From the NCBI GenBank assembly GCA_964611755.1, contig CAZTBB010000003.1, positions 38,807 through 102,806 of the forward strand: DNA of 64,000 nucleotides. The letters are read 5' to 3'. The stretch is from CAZTBB01 sp964611755. Lineage in GTDB: Bacteria > Pseudomonadota > Alphaproteobacteria > Micavibrionales > Micavibrionaceae. The translations under genes were made by a program, and so were the position numbers. Shown one piece after another: positions 49,908 to 58,597 of the stretch; position 1 is the first letter of the stretch; each line of letters opens with the position of its first letter. The notes under the pieces were generated by a model. The model was not told the origin of the DNA, ran no database searches, and worked only from the letters and a program-made list of their open reading frames with translations.

Positions 49908-51527
49908 CTATTTCTTTTTGAATAATGCAAACCCATAACCACTTATGATGCCCTGATCATAGGCACGGCTTTTTATGCACTCAAACTGATCTGATTGATA
50001 GACATTATCGGCGGCTTGCTTAGCCAGAGATAGATTGAACACACAATGCATTTCTTGCCCATCACAAGAGCGCTTAAAAACAAGTAATTCCTGATCGTGA
50101 GAATGGATAAATTCAATATCTCCTCCAATCAATGCTTCATATGATTTACGCCATTTCAGAAAATCTTTTGTGAAATTCAAGACTGAATTCCGATCTTCTT
50201 TCTGCTCTTCGATATTCAAGCCCTTATGAGCCTTATAAACCGGCAACCATGGCTTGGCAGAGGAGAAGCCTGCATATTCCCCCGCATTGCTCCACGGCAT
50301 GGGGGTGCGGCATCCATCACGCCCCTGCCACACAGGATATAAATGACGCCCCCACGGATCTTGCAACTCTTCAAAATCCAGCTCAGCCTCGGGCAAGCCT
50401 AACTCCTCGCCTTGATAGAGAAAACTTGTTCCGCGTAAGCACAGCAAAAGGGCATTCAGCATTTTTGCCAGCTCTGGGTTATACGCCTCTTGATCATCCG
50501 CCCATCTGGAGACAACCCGCACCACATCATGGTTAGAGAAGGCCCAACTTGGCCAGCCTTCACCAGGCTGGCGCAAGAACTCTTCTATGGGCGCACGAAT
50601 TAAATCCGCATTCAGCCTCTGCTTAGCGCCGGACATAAGCTGCGTGTTATAGGTCGTATGTAAAAGCTCTGTCCCCTTCGTATATTCCGCCGCGCGCTCA
50701 TAGGGTATATCATCACCAATTTCGCCGACACTGAAACTCTCTGGATATTCATCCAGCAGAGCACGAAACCTCTTTAGAAATTCAATATTCTCAGGCTGAG
50801 ATTTATCGAAGATATGCTGCTGCATCGAATAAGGGTCCGGCCCTTCAAATTGCGTAGCAAACTCCAGCCCGCCCGAGCGCGGTGGATTATCACGTAGTTT
50901 TTTATCATGAAAATAAAAATTCACGACATCAAGGCGAAAGCCGCTTACACCTTTTTCCAGCCAGAACCTTGCAACATCCAGAGCTTCTTCCTGAACTTTG
51001 GGGTTATGAAAGTTTAAATCGGGCTGTTCTTTTAAGAAATTATGCAGATAATATTGCCCACGCGCGGGATTAAAGCTCCAGGCCGGCCCTCCGAAAACAG
51101 ATTGCCAGTTATTGGGTGGACTGCCATCTTCTTTAGGGTCTGCCCAAACGTAATAATCAGCATACTCCCCTTCTCGGCTCAGACGGCTTTGCTGGAACCA
51201 TTCATGCTGATCAGAGCTATGCGAAAGCACCAAATCTATAATCAATTTCAAATTAAGGGCTTTGGCCTTCTCACACAGCGCATCAAAATCTTCCATTGCT
51301 CCAAAAATCGGATCAATGCCCCGGTAATCCGAGACATCATAGCCAAAATCTTTCATTGGTGAGATAAAGAATGGTGAAATCCAGATACCTTCAACGCCAA
51401 GATCCGCGATATAATCAAGTTTCTGAACAATGCCATTCAAGTCACCAATACCGTCATTATTGCTATCAAAAAAGCTGCGCGGATAAATTTGATATATACA
51501 GGCTCCGCGCCACCATTCATGCGACAT
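49908..51527 (-). CDS. Alpha-glucosidase, GH13 family
   Basis: Glycoside hydrolase that splits terminal alpha-1,4 or alpha-1,6 glucosidic bonds. GH13 regions: WWRGACIYQIYPRSFFDSN, the calcium-type DSNNDGIGDLNG, DLVLSHSSDQH, nucleophile Asp in GFRLDVVNFY, acid/base Glu in SVGEIGDD, and the stabilising NHDVVR. About 540 residues with a C-terminal beta domain fits the oligo-1,6-/alpha-glucosidase branch. It has no signal peptide, so it acts on cytoplasmic oligosaccharides. Its ATG overlaps the end of the PhzF gene by 11 bases, so their translation is probably coupled. Confidence 0.93.
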   Translation of the reverse strand: MSHEWWRGACIYQIYPRSFFDSNNDGIGDLNGIVQKLDYIADLGVEGIWISPFFISPMKDFGYDVSDYRGIDPIFGAMEDFDALCEKAKALNLKLIIDLVLSHSSDQHEWFQQSRLSREGEYADYYVWADPKEDGSPPNNWQSVFGGPAWSFNPARGQYYLHNFLKEQPDLNFHNPKVQEEALDVARFWLEKGVSGFRLDVVNFYFHDKKLRDNPPRSGGLEFATQFEGPDPYSMQQHIFDKSQPENIEFLKRFRALLDEYPESFSVGEIGDDIPYERAAEYTKGTELLHTTYNTQLMSGAKQRLNADLIRAPIEEFLRQPGEGWPSWAFSNHDVVRVVSRWADDQEAYNPELAKMLNALLLCLRGTSFLYQGEELGLPEAELDFEELQDPWGRHLYPVWQGRDGCRTPMPWSNAGEYAGFSSAKPWLPVYKAHKGLNIEEQKEDRNSVLNFTKDFLKWRKSYEALIGGDIEFIHSHDQELLVFKRSCDGQEMHCVFNLSLAKQAADNVYQSDQFECIKSRAYDQGIISGYGFALFKKK

Positions 51528-52311
51528 GAATCTGCCCCTTCATGTAAAGGCGCGCTTGGCCAACAAGAGAGATACGGTCCCCCTTAACACGGCAGAGAAT
51601 GTCACCGCCTCTGGCAGAAATTTGACGGGCTTTAATCTCTGTTTTTCCGAGCCTGTCGGCCCAAAAATTGGCAATCATACAATGCGCCGACCCTGTTACA
51701 GGGTCCTCGTTAACATCCAGAGCGGGATAAAAAGTCCGCGAGACCACATCCACATCTTCATCATCGCTTGGCGCGCTGATTATAACGCCGCGAGCGCCCT
51801 TATACTGCTTCATCAAGCCAAAATCCGGCTGCATTTTTTCAATGTCTCTGGCACTGCTGTATATCGCAAGGGCATCCTCACCGATATAAAATTCATCAGG
51901 CTCCACCCCCAATGATTCCAGCAAGGTTTCAGATAGATTGGCATCATCATAGGCCATGGCTGGAAAATCCATGACATAGCCCACATCCTCTTTTTGAACA
52001 TGAAGATCACCCGATAATGTTTGAAAGGTAATTTGTGTGCCCTCATAACCGAGCTGGTCAAAAAGAATAAAGGCGCTGGCAAGCGTTGCATGGCCACAGA
52101 GCCTGACTTCCGCCGCCGGGGTAAACCACCGCAAATGATAGGAACCGTCCTCATTCTTAACAAAAAAGGCTGTTTCCGAGAGGTTATTTTCTAGGGCAAT
52201 TTTTTGGAGGGTGTCATCCGGCAGCCACTCTTGAAGAGGTATAACCGCCGCCGGATTACCTGAAAATATTTGATTGGTAAAAGCATCAGCCTGATAAATA
52301 TCGTAATTCAT
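51517..52311 (-). CDS. PhzF family isomerase/epimerase-like protein
   Basis: 264 residues with the two-domain diaminopimelate-epimerase-like fold of PhzF. The N-terminal YQADAFTNQIFSGNPAAVIPL and the catalytic Glu in NNLSETAFF are intact, as are RLCGHATLASAF and EDPVTGSAHCMIANFW. PhzF isomerises an intermediate of phenazine synthesis, but most family members, like this one, have no phenazine genes nearby and unknown substrates. It precedes the alpha-glucosidase in one unit. Confidence 0.9.
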   Translation of the reverse strand: MNYDIYQADAFTNQIFSGNPAAVIPLQEWLPDDTLQKIALENNLSETAFFVKNEDGSYHLRWFTPAAEVRLCGHATLASAFILFDQLGYEGTQITFQTLSGDLHVQKEDVGYVMDFPAMAYDDANLSETLLESLGVEPDEFYIGEDALAIYSSARDIEKMQPDFGLMKQYKGARGVIISAPSDDEDVDVVSRTFYPALDVNEDPVTGSAHCMIANFWADRLGKTEIKARQISARGGDILCRVKGDRISLVGQARLYMKGQIHVA

Positions 52312-52327
52312 AGGCTGATTTTAATGC

Positions 52328-52873
52328 TTACTCACCAACTTTCATAGAGACAATTTTGTCAGGGTTCGCTGGTGGCTCACCCTTGGCGATATTATCAACA
52401 TGCTCCATGCCATCAACCACCTGTGCAAAGACAGTGTACTGGCCATTCAAGAAGCTGCAGCTTTCAAAGCAAATAAAGAACTGGGAGTTTGCACTATCCG
52501 GCTGCGCACTGCGTGCCATGCCAACAGTACCGCGTGTGTAATCATAGTCACTAAATTCTGCCTTCAGGTCAGGAAGATCAGAGCCACCCATACCTGTACC
52601 GGTTGGATCCCCTGTTTGGGCCATAAACCCATCAATTACGCGGTGGAATACAATATCATCGTAAAATCCTTGCTCAGTGAGTGTTTTCAAACGCTCTACA
52701 TGTTTTGGCGCGATATCCGGCAACAATTTCATTGTTACTGTACCGCCGGATGATAATTCCATTTTCAATGTATTGGCAGGGTCCAATTTCATTTCTTCTG
52801 CCGCTGTGTCTTTTGCTGTGCTTGTGCTCATAATTAAAATACTCCCAAAAATAAGGATGATGTGCTTAATCAT
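52328..52873 (-). CDS. Periplasmic peptidyl-prolyl cis-trans isomerase (cyclophilin)
   Basis: 181 residues. An N-terminal signal-like segment (IKHIILIFGSILIMSTSTA) precedes the cyclophilin domain: FYDDIVFHRVIDGFMAQTGD (catalytic Arg), SANSQFFICFESC and LNGQYTVFAQVVDGMEHVD. It should speed folding of exported proteins. The Trp of classical cyclophilins is replaced by Tyr in NGQYTVF, usual for bacterial PpiA/B types. Its 5' neighbour on the same strand is the Bfd gene, about 108 bases upstream. Confidence 0.92.
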   Translation of the reverse strand: MIKHIILIFGSILIMSTSTAKDTAAEEMKLDPANTLKMELSSGGTVTMKLLPDIAPKHVERLKTLTEQGFYDDIVFHRVIDGFMAQTGDPTGTGMGGSDLPDLKAEFSDYDYTRGTVGMARSAQPDSANSQFFICFESCSFLNGQYTVFAQVVDGMEHVDNIAKGEPPANPDKIVSMKVGE

Positions 52874-52980
52874 CGTCTGTCCTTTTCAATAGTTAAAGTG
52901 AAGTACGTCTTTGATGCCATGCGGCGCCAGAGAATGCAAGTGTCATAAAGACGTGTTAAAGGAATAATTCAGGGGTTTCC

Positions 52981-53232
52981 CTATGGTTTCGCCGGTGCAC
53001 TGTCCCCACCGCCAAGGACACCCACAGTATCTGAAATTTTATCACGCAATACCTGGCGGTTATGATCTTTTGTCATTTCCTTAAAATCAGGCGCACAGCT
53101 ACCGCAATTGAACGTTTCCCCACCGCTACATGCCGCATAGACATCCAGATGACGACGTGCCCTATCGGGAGACGAGGCAAGCTCGGCTCTTACTTCACGA
53201 TCACTAATATTGCGACAAATACAAACTTTCAT
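52981..53232 (-). CDS. bfd: Bacterioferritin-associated ferredoxin-like [2Fe-2S] protein
   Basis: 83 residues. The Bfd pattern CIC (Cys4, Cys6) and CGSC (Cys43, Cys46) provides four iron-sulfur ligands; a further Cys35 is present. The core VCICRNISDREVRAEL is characteristic. Bfd reduces bacterioferritin to release stored iron, usually under iron starvation. A Fur-like box sits 23-41 bases upstream, matching that role. The tail after the last Cys is longer than in E. coli Bfd. No bacterioferritin gene is in the window. Confidence 0.88.
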   Translation of the reverse strand: MKVCICRNISDREVRAELASSPDRARRHLDVYAACSGGETFNCGSCAPDFKEMTKDHNRQVLRDKISDTVGVLGGGDSAPAKP

Positions 53233-53254
53233 ATTTCACCTGCGTAACAATAAC

Positions 53255-53273
53255 GATATTAAGAATCATTATC
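53255..53273 (-). promoter_or_regulatory. Fur-like iron box upstream of bfd
   Basis: GATATTAAGAATCATTATC matches the 19-base Fur consensus GATAATGATAATCATTATC at 16 of 19 positions (mismatches at 5, 7 and 9). Iron-bound Fur would block transcription of bfd. Confidence 0.65.
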
Positions 53274-53357
53274 ACCAACACAGCTCTAAATGCAAGTCAT
53301 TTTCAATTGCATTTAGAAAATTATTCACAAGCCAAATAAAAATACGCCTATTCAGGC

Positions 53358-53390
53358 ACAAAAAAAACCGCCCTTATCAGGCGGTTTTCT
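53358..53390 (-). terminator. Intrinsic terminator of the ribosomal operon
   Basis: On the minus strand AAAACCGCC and GGCGGTTTT with an ordinary loop, then T8 (53360-53367 as A on the plus strand). It lies 28 bases after the rplO stop and marks the end of the cluster. Confidence 0.88.
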
Positions 53391-53417
53391 TTGACATTAA
53401 CAATGTCGGCTCAAATC

Positions 53418-53921
53418 TTATTTCTTTATCGGCGTCTTGCGCTCAACCGGCTTTACCTCTTTCACGATAAGCTCAACCTTACCGCCAGCCTTTTCAATCG
53501 CCTCAACAGCACCTTTAGAGGCCTTTGTCACCTTGAAGTTGATCTTGGCGCTCAGCTCACCAGTGGCAAGTATCTTAACACCATCTCTCTTACGGCGAAC
53601 AACGCCCGCTGCAACAAGAGCGTCTTCATCAACGTCCTTCTTGATATCAAGTCTCTTGGCATCCACTGCGGCCTGAATTTTACCCAATGTGGCCTCTGCC
53701 AAGTTTGTAGCAAATGCGGTGTTGCGGAAACCCATCTTCGGCAAACGTTGGTACAAAGGCATCTGACCGCCCTCAAAACCTTTAATCGCTACACCTGTAC
53801 GCGATTTCTGGCCTTTTTGACCACGCCCGGATGTCTTTCCCTTACCAGAAGCAATACCACGGCCTACACGTGTCTTTGACGTCTTGGCGCCTTCATTTGG
53901 TTTTAATTCGTTTAATTTCAT
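53418..53921 (-). CDS. rplO: 50S ribosomal protein L15
   Basis: Large-subunit protein that joins late in assembly. The N-terminus MKLNELKPNEGAKTSKTRVG and the Gly/Arg-rich GKGKTSGRGQKGQKSRTG are diagnostic; GFEGGQMPLYQRLPKMGF follows. 167 residues is a little long owing to the C-terminal ERKTPIKK tail. It is the last gene of the cluster: a terminator, not secY, comes next. Confidence 0.97.
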   Translation of the reverse strand: MKLNELKPNEGAKTSKTRVGRGIASGKGKTSGRGQKGQKSRTGVAIKGFEGGQMPLYQRLPKMGFRNTAFATNLAEATLGKIQAAVDAKRLDIKKDVDEDALVAAGVVRRKRDGVKILATGELSAKINFKVTKASKGAVEAIEKAGGKVELIVKEVKPVERKTPIKK

Positions 53922-53938
53922 CGCTCTAATCCTTAAAT

Positions 53939-54280
53939 TTAAGCTGCATCTACGATTTTCACGAGATGTTTTACTTTCTCGATCATTCCACGCACAGAAG
54001 GAGTATCCTCCAGCTCACGTGTTCTGTTTATTTTATTAAGACCCAAGCCAATCAATGTCTTGCGCTGGTATTGCTGACGACCAATTGGGCTACCAATTTG
54101 TGTCACCGTAATTGTTGGGCCAGAAGGCTTCTTTTTGGCCTTCGCCGGAGTAGCCTTCTTGGCTTCGGCTTCTGGAGCCGCATCCGCTTTTTTCGCCGCC
54201 GCCTTCTTAGCAGGAGCTTTTTTTGCAGCGTCCTTCTTAGCCGGTGCCTTCTTTGTTGTTTCTTTTTTATCGTCAGCCAT
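53939..54280 (-). CDS. rpmD: 50S ribosomal protein L30 with a long Lys/Ala-rich N-terminal extension
   Basis: The last 60 residues are a normal L30 (TITVTQIGSPIGRQQYQRKT, LGLNKINRTRELEDTPSVRG). Before that comes a 52-residue low-complexity extension of KKAPAKK-type units. L30 is normally about 60 residues, so this protein of 113 is nearly doubled. The only in-frame ATG near the core is at the far end, and GAAGGA precedes it, so the extension appears to be translated. Similar tails are on S17 and L29 in this operon. Confidence 0.93.
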   Translation of the reverse strand: MADDKKETTKKAPAKKDAAKKAPAKKAAAKKADAAPEAEAKKATPAKAKKKPSGPTITVTQIGSPIGRQQYQRKTLIGLGLNKINRTRELEDTPSVRGMIEKVKHLVKIVDAA

Positions 54281-54307
54281 TGTTCTTATCCTTCAATGCT
54301 ACCAATT

Positions 54308-54865
54308 TTATTCTTCTGTCTGCTGCTCATCAGCCGCCGGGCCACCTTCACGGCCAGACACAATGTCACTTACTTTTTTGTTACGACGAGACGCAACATG
54401 ACGCGGGCTCTGCATATCCTCAAGCGCAGCAAATGTTGCATTCACCATGCTGTATGGATTATTTGAGCCAATCGCTTTTGCTACAATGTCCTGAACGCCG
54501 AGCGCTTCAAAAACCGCACGCATCGGACCACCTGCAATAATACCTGTACCGGACGGAGCAGAGCGCAAGAAAACCTTACCCGCACCGTGACGACCTTTGA
54601 CATCATGGTGGATTGTACGACCTTCACGCATTGGAACGCGGATCATATTACGCTTTGCCTTTTGTGTTGCCTTTTGGATCGCCTCGGGCACTTCACGTGC
54701 TTTGGCATGACCTTGACCAACGCGACCTTTACCGTCGCCAACAACAACAAGAGCAGCAAACGCCATGTTACGGCCACCTTTTGTTGTCTTAGCCACGCGG
54801 TTGATACCAACCAAACGCTCAACTAATTCTTGTTCTTCTTGTTGTCTTTCTGCAGCTTGTGCCAT
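54308..54865 (-). CDS. rpsE: 30S ribosomal protein S5
   Basis: Decoding-fidelity protein at the mRNA entry channel. Double-stranded RNA-binding part ELVERLVGINRVAKTTKGGR, then AALVVVGDGKGRVGQGHAKA and SGTGIIAGGPMRAVFEALGV. 185 residues with an acidic Gln-rich end (AADEQQTEE). Confidence 0.98.
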   Translation of the reverse strand: MAQAAERQQEEQELVERLVGINRVAKTTKGGRNMAFAALVVVGDGKGRVGQGHAKAREVPEAIQKATQKAKRNMIRVPMREGRTIHHDVKGRHGAGKVFLRSAPSGTGIIAGGPMRAVFEALGVQDIVAKAIGSNNPYSMVNATFAALEDMQSPRHVASRRNKKVSDIVSGREGGPAADEQQTEE

Positions 54866-54891
54866 TTTAAAACCCTTTTAATAATCTATCC

Positions 54892-55287
54892 TTAGAACTG
54901 TAATCCACCTTCGCGTGCACCATCGGCCAGAGCCTTCACCCGCCCGTGGTAGACATAGCTTCCACGATCAAACACAACTTTCTCAACACCGGCCTTCTTC
55001 GCACGCTCGGCAACAAGTTTACCAACTTCGCTTGCTGCGTTTGTATCCGCGCCGGTTTTAAGCTTTTCTTTCAATTCACCTTCAATAGATGATGCAGCCG
55101 CTAATGTTGTACCCTTAATATCATCAATCACTTGCGCGTAGATCTGCTTACCGGAACGGAATACAGACAAGCGGGGGCGAATTTCACGGTTAGGGTTCGC
55201 ATCAATATTCACTGTGCGAATCTTGTTCCGTGTACGGTAGCTTCTTTTCTTAACTGCTGTCGTTTTTGTACGTTTTGCCAATGCCAT
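54892..55287 (-). CDS. rplR: 50S ribosomal protein L18
   Basis: Binds 5S rRNA together with L5. Typical RPRLSVFRSGKQIYAQVIDD, AKKAGVEKVVFDRGSYVYHG and ALADGAREGGLQF. 131 residues, with a slightly longer basic N-terminus than the E. coli form. Confidence 0.97.
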   Translation of the reverse strand: MALAKRTKTTAVKKRSYRTRNKIRTVNIDANPNREIRPRLSVFRSGKQIYAQVIDDIKGTTLAAASSIEGELKEKLKTGADTNAASEVGKLVAERAKKAGVEKVVFDRGSYVYHGRVKALADGAREGGLQF

Positions 55288-55303
55288 AACGATTATCCTT
55301 ATA

Positions 55304-55864
55304 TTACTTCTTCTTACCTTCTTTGCGGATCACATATTCATCCGCATAGCGAATACCTTTACCTTTATAAGGCTCAGGTGGACGGTAGCCACGAATATTT
55401 GCCGCTGCCTGACCAACTTTTTGCTTATCAATACCACTGACGATAATCACAGTCTGATCCTGGACCTCGACTTTAATGCCTTCTGGAACAGGGTGTTTCA
55501 CATCATGAGAAAAGCCCAAGTTTAGAACCAGTGTTTGACCTTGCAAGTTTGCACGGTAACCAACACCTTTAATTTCAAGCTTCTTGGAGTAACCTTCCGT
55601 TACACCAACAATGATATTGTGTACCAATGTACGCATTGTCGGCCAGATTTGAAGAGCTATACCATCTTCAGTCTTAGGCTCAAGACGGATGATCTTCTCT
55701 GTCTTGCCTTCATCATTGGCCACTTCTTCCATCTTTGCCAAAACATCCTGATGCAAGTCTAGCGACAACTCACCAAGCTTACCTTTGGCCTTCAGGCTTT
55801 GACCGTTGATTTCAACTTCAACGCCCTCTGGAACTGTAACCGGGTTTTTACCAATACGTGACAT
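55304..55864 (-). CDS. rplF: 50S ribosomal protein L6
   Basis: Near the factor-binding site of the large subunit. MSRIGKNPVTVPEGVEVEI at the start and the C-terminal signature RGYRPPEPYKGKGIRYADE. 186 residues; standard. Confidence 0.98.
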   Translation of the reverse strand: MSRIGKNPVTVPEGVEVEINGQSLKAKGKLGELSLDLHQDVLAKMEEVANDEGKTEKIIRLEPKTEDGIALQIWPTMRTLVHNIIVGVTEGYSKKLEIKGVGYRANLQGQTLVLNLGFSHDVKHPVPEGIKVEVQDQTVIIVSGIDKQKVGQAAANIRGYRPPEPYKGKGIRYADEYVIRKEGKKK

Positions 55865-55888
55865 CTTACTATTCCTTCACAAACTTTC

Positions 55889-56287
55889 TTAAAACACCTG
55901 GCAGAGCACTTCACCGCCAACATTGGCTGCACGCGCTTTATAGTCAGGCATAACACCTTTCGGCGTTGAAACAATCATAATGCCCAAACCGTTGTAAAAA
56001 CGAGGCATATCCTTAACATTTGTATATACGCGACGTCCTGGTTTTGAAACACGAGACATATCACGGATAACACCACGACCATCTGCATATTTTAAATCAA
56101 CAATGATGGCTCTTTTATTGTTGTCACGCTCTTCTGTTTTGAAAGCGCGAATAAAACCTTCATCCAAAAGAACCTGGCACACACGCTCATGCAAACGAGA
56201 AAACAGAACTTCAATCTGTGCCTTTCCAGCTTGTTGACCGTTATTAATGCGGGCCAGCATATCACCTAGGGGATCATTCATAGACAT
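55889..56287 (-). CDS. rpsH: 30S ribosomal protein S8
   Basis: Primary 16S rRNA binder and, in many bacteria, translational repressor of the spc operon. MNDPLGDMLARINNGQ at the start and the C-terminal GLGIMIVSTPKGVMPDYKA signature. 132 residues. Confidence 0.97.
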   Translation of the reverse strand: MSMNDPLGDMLARINNGQQAGKAQIEVLFSRLHERVCQVLLDEGFIRAFKTEERDNNKRAIIVDLKYADGRGVIRDMSRVSKPGRRVYTNVKDMPRFYNGLGIMIVSTPKGVMPDYKARAANVGGEVLCQVF

Positions 56288-56305
56288 TTTCTTCTTATCT
56301 CCCTT

Positions 56306-56611
56306 TTACCAGCTAGATTTCACTACACCTGGCAACTCACCGCGCGATGCCAGATCTCGCAATGCAATACGAGACATATTTAACTTACGATAATAAGAAC
56401 GTGGACGACCTGTGATCGCACAACGGTTACGCATTCTTGTTTTTGAAGAGTTACGAGGCAATTCAGCAAGCTTCAATGTTGCCTGAAAACGCTCATCAGC
56501 AGGAATATCTTTATTCTTGATGATGGCTTTCAGAGCAGCACGTTTAGCAGCAAGGCTATTCACCAGGCGCTTACGCTTCTTGTCTCTTTCTATCATACAA
56601 ACTTTTGCCAT
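56306..56611 (-). CDS. rpsN: 30S ribosomal protein S14 (zinc-free long type)
   Basis: 101 residues from ATG 56611 (MAKVCMIERDKKRKRL). The frame extends to 56683, but that part overlaps rplE and does not fit the family. RNRCAITGRPRSYYRKLNMS is the S14 signature; there is no CxxC zinc pair, so it is the C-minus form. Confidence 0.96.
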   Translation of the reverse strand: MAKVCMIERDKKRKRLVNSLAAKRAALKAIIKNKDIPADERFQATLKLAELPRNSSKTRMRNRCAITGRPRSYYRKLNMSRIALRDLASRGELPGVVKSSW

Positions 56612-56630
56612 AGGGTCTTCGTCCTTTTCC

Positions 56631-57176
56631 TTAGTTCTTGAATGGCAACTTAAAGCCACGCAATAATTCTTTTGCTTCTTCATTGTTATTCGCAGATGTA
56701 CAAATCACGATGTCCATCCCACGAATTTTATCTACCTTGTCATAGTCAATTTCCGGGAAGATGATGTGCTCTTTCAAACCCATCGCATAGTTCCCACGAC
56801 CATCAAAACTCTTACCGTTAATGCCGCGGAAGTCACGAACACGTGGAAGAGCGATTGTTACCAAACGATCCAGAAATTCATACATCTGCTCACGGCGCAA
56901 TGTCACTTTTGTTCCAATTGCCATACCGTCACGGATTTTAAATGATGCGTTAGATTGACGCGCTTTTGTGATAACCGGCTTTTGGCCAGCAATCAGTGTC
57001 AAATCATTCACAGCATTTTCAATATGCTTACGGTCTTGCGTTGCTTCGCCGACACCCATATTGATGACTATTTTTTCAAGCTTAGGAATTTGGTGGACAT
57101 TCTTATATCCAAACTTTTCCTGCATCGCAGGAACAATTTCCTTATCATATAATTCTTTATAGCGTGGTTGTCCCAT
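56631..57176 (-). CDS. rplE: 50S ribosomal protein L5
   Basis: 5S rRNA-binding protein at the central protuberance. VHQIPKLEKIVINMGVGEA, QKPVITKARQSNASFKIRDG and FPEIDYDKVDKIRGMDIVIC are standard. 181 residues. Confidence 0.98.
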   Translation of the reverse strand: MGQPRYKELYDKEIVPAMQEKFGYKNVHQIPKLEKIVINMGVGEATQDRKHIENAVNDLTLIAGQKPVITKARQSNASFKIRDGMAIGTKVTLRREQMYEFLDRLVTIALPRVRDFRGINGKSFDGRGNYAMGLKEHIIFPEIDYDKVDKIRGMDIVICTSANNNEEAKELLRGFKLPFKN

Positions 57177-57190
57177 TGTCTTAATCTCGC

Positions 57191-57514
57191 TTATTCAATT
57201 GTTTCGCCTGACTTCTTAGCCACACGAACCTTTTTACCATCTTTCAATGTTTTGTATCCGATACGTGTCGCAACATCATTCTTCGGATCCACCAAAGCCA
57301 CGTTTGATACGTGAATTGGTAATTCTTTCTTTGTTATACCACCGGCGGCCAATTGTGATGGCTTTTGGTGTTTGGTAACAACATTGATACCTTGAACGAT
57401 CACGCGTGATTCCGCAGGCATAACCTTCAAAACCTCACCTTTATTGCCCTTATCCCTACCGGTTAGAACAATAACCTGATCACCTTTTTTAATTTTCATC
57501 TTAGGCTGTGCCAT
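57191..57514 (-). CDS. rplX: 50S ribosomal protein L24
   Basis: Assembly initiator of the large subunit; KOW motif in KKGDQVIVLTGRDKGNKGEV, then RVIVQGINVVTKHQKPSQ and RIGYKTLKDGKKVR. 107 residues. Confidence 0.97.
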   Translation of the reverse strand: MAQPKMKIKKGDQVIVLTGRDKGNKGEVLKVMPAESRVIVQGINVVTKHQKPSQLAAGGITKKELPIHVSNVALVDPKNDVATRIGYKTLKDGKKVRVAKKSGETIE

Positions 57515-57526
57515 TTTATCCAGCTC

Positions 57527-57895
57527 CTATAGTACTTCTGCGGCCAATGAAATAATCTTCATGTACCCTTTGCCGCGCAACTCACGAGTTACCGGGCCAA
57601 AGATACGTGTTCCGATTGGCTCATCATTGTTGTTCAACAAAACGCATGCATTGGTATCAAAACGAATTTTCTCACCATACTGACGCTGTAGGCCATGCTT
57701 AGAGCGAACAATCACGGCTCTGCGCACTTCACCTTTTTTCACACGGCCGCGGGGAATAGCTTCCTTCACTGATACAACAACAATGTCACCAATGTTTGCT
57801 GTACGGCGCTTGGAGCCACCCAAAACCTTAATGCACTGCACTTCGCGTGCACCGCTATTATCTGCTACTTCCATACGGGATTGCATCTGAATCAT
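57527..57895 (-). CDS. rplN: 50S ribosomal protein L14
   Basis: Beta-barrel large-subunit protein. MIQMQSRMEVADNSGAREVQ and RGKGYMKIISLAAEVL at the ends; 122 residues as in nearly all bacteria. Confidence 0.98.
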   Translation of the reverse strand: MIQMQSRMEVADNSGAREVQCIKVLGGSKRRTANIGDIVVVSVKEAIPRGRVKKGEVRRAVIVRSKHGLQRQYGEKIRFDTNACVLLNNNDEPIGTRIFGPVTRELRGKGYMKIISLAAEVL

Positions 57896-57898
57896 GGT

Positions 57899-58288
57899 TT
57901 ATGCATCCTTCTTCTTAGCTGTTGTTTTCTTTGCCGCAGGCTTCTTGGCAGCTGGCTTCTGCTCATCGGCCTTTTTCGCTGCTGTATCCTTCTTCGTAGT
58001 TTCTTTTTTCGCTGCTGGCTTCTTCTCTTTTACCGGCGCGGCTTGTGTTGCAGGCTGATCACCATCAACCACGGCCCAACGCTTTGTTTTTGAGATTGGA
58101 CGGCACTCAATAATAGATACACGCTCACCAACCTGGAACTTGTTCGCAGGATCATGCGCTGCGTATTTATCTGTGCGCTTAATGTATTTTTTGTAAACAG
58201 GGTGCATGTACTTACGCTCAACAAGGACAGTGACTGTCTTGTCGGTCTTATTGCTCACTACTTCACCTTCTAGAATTCGTCTTGGCAT
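57899..58288 (-). CDS. rpsQ: 30S ribosomal protein S17 with a Lys/Ala-rich C-terminal extension
   Basis: Residues 1-80 are a normal S17 (GEVVSNKTDKTVTVLVERKY, KYAAHDPANKFQVGERVSII). The remaining ~45 residues repeat PAAKK and AKKTTAKK units, so the protein has 129 residues against about 80-88 usually. It is the second of three proteins in the operon with such a basic tail. Confidence 0.93.
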   Translation of the reverse strand: MPRRILEGEVVSNKTDKTVTVLVERKYMHPVYKKYIKRTDKYAAHDPANKFQVGERVSIIECRPISKTKRWAVVDGDQPATQAAPVKEKKPAAKKETTKKDTAAKKADEQKPAAKKPAAKKTTAKKKDA

Positions 58289-58314
58289 GTTCTAGTCCTT
58301 CTTCTCGTCCTACC

Positions 58315-58581
58315 CTAAGCCGCTTTTGTCTTAGATTTGGTTTTTGTTTCTGCTTTGGCTTTTTTTGCCGGAGCCTTCTTTGGCGCTTCAGCAACTTTGC
58401 CATTCAAGAATGTCTTGATGCGGGCAATTGTACGGCGTGTCTTGCGCATCTCTGCAGTGTTTTCCAACGTGCCGTTTGTACGCTGAAAACGCATATTCAA
58501 TTGCGCCTTACGCTGCTCAAGCAAGAGCTTTTTAAGCTCGTCCTCAGTCTTTGTTTTTAGATCTTCTGCTTTCATCTTCAT
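58315..58581 (-). CDS. rpmC: 50S ribosomal protein L29 with a basic C-terminal tail
   Basis: Near the peptide exit. Normal L29 body (MKAEDLKTKTEDELKKLLLE, RKTRRTIARIKTFLNGK) followed by about 23 residues of APKKAPAKKAKAETK-like tail; 88 residues against about 65 usually. ATG could be the first or the third codon of the frame (MKMKAED). Confidence 0.94.
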   Translation of the reverse strand: MKMKAEDLKTKTEDELKKLLLEQRKAQLNMRFQRTNGTLENTAEMRKTRRTIARIKTFLNGKVAEAPKKAPAKKAKAETKTKSKTKAA

Positions 58582-58597
58582 CTCACATGCTTAAAAC

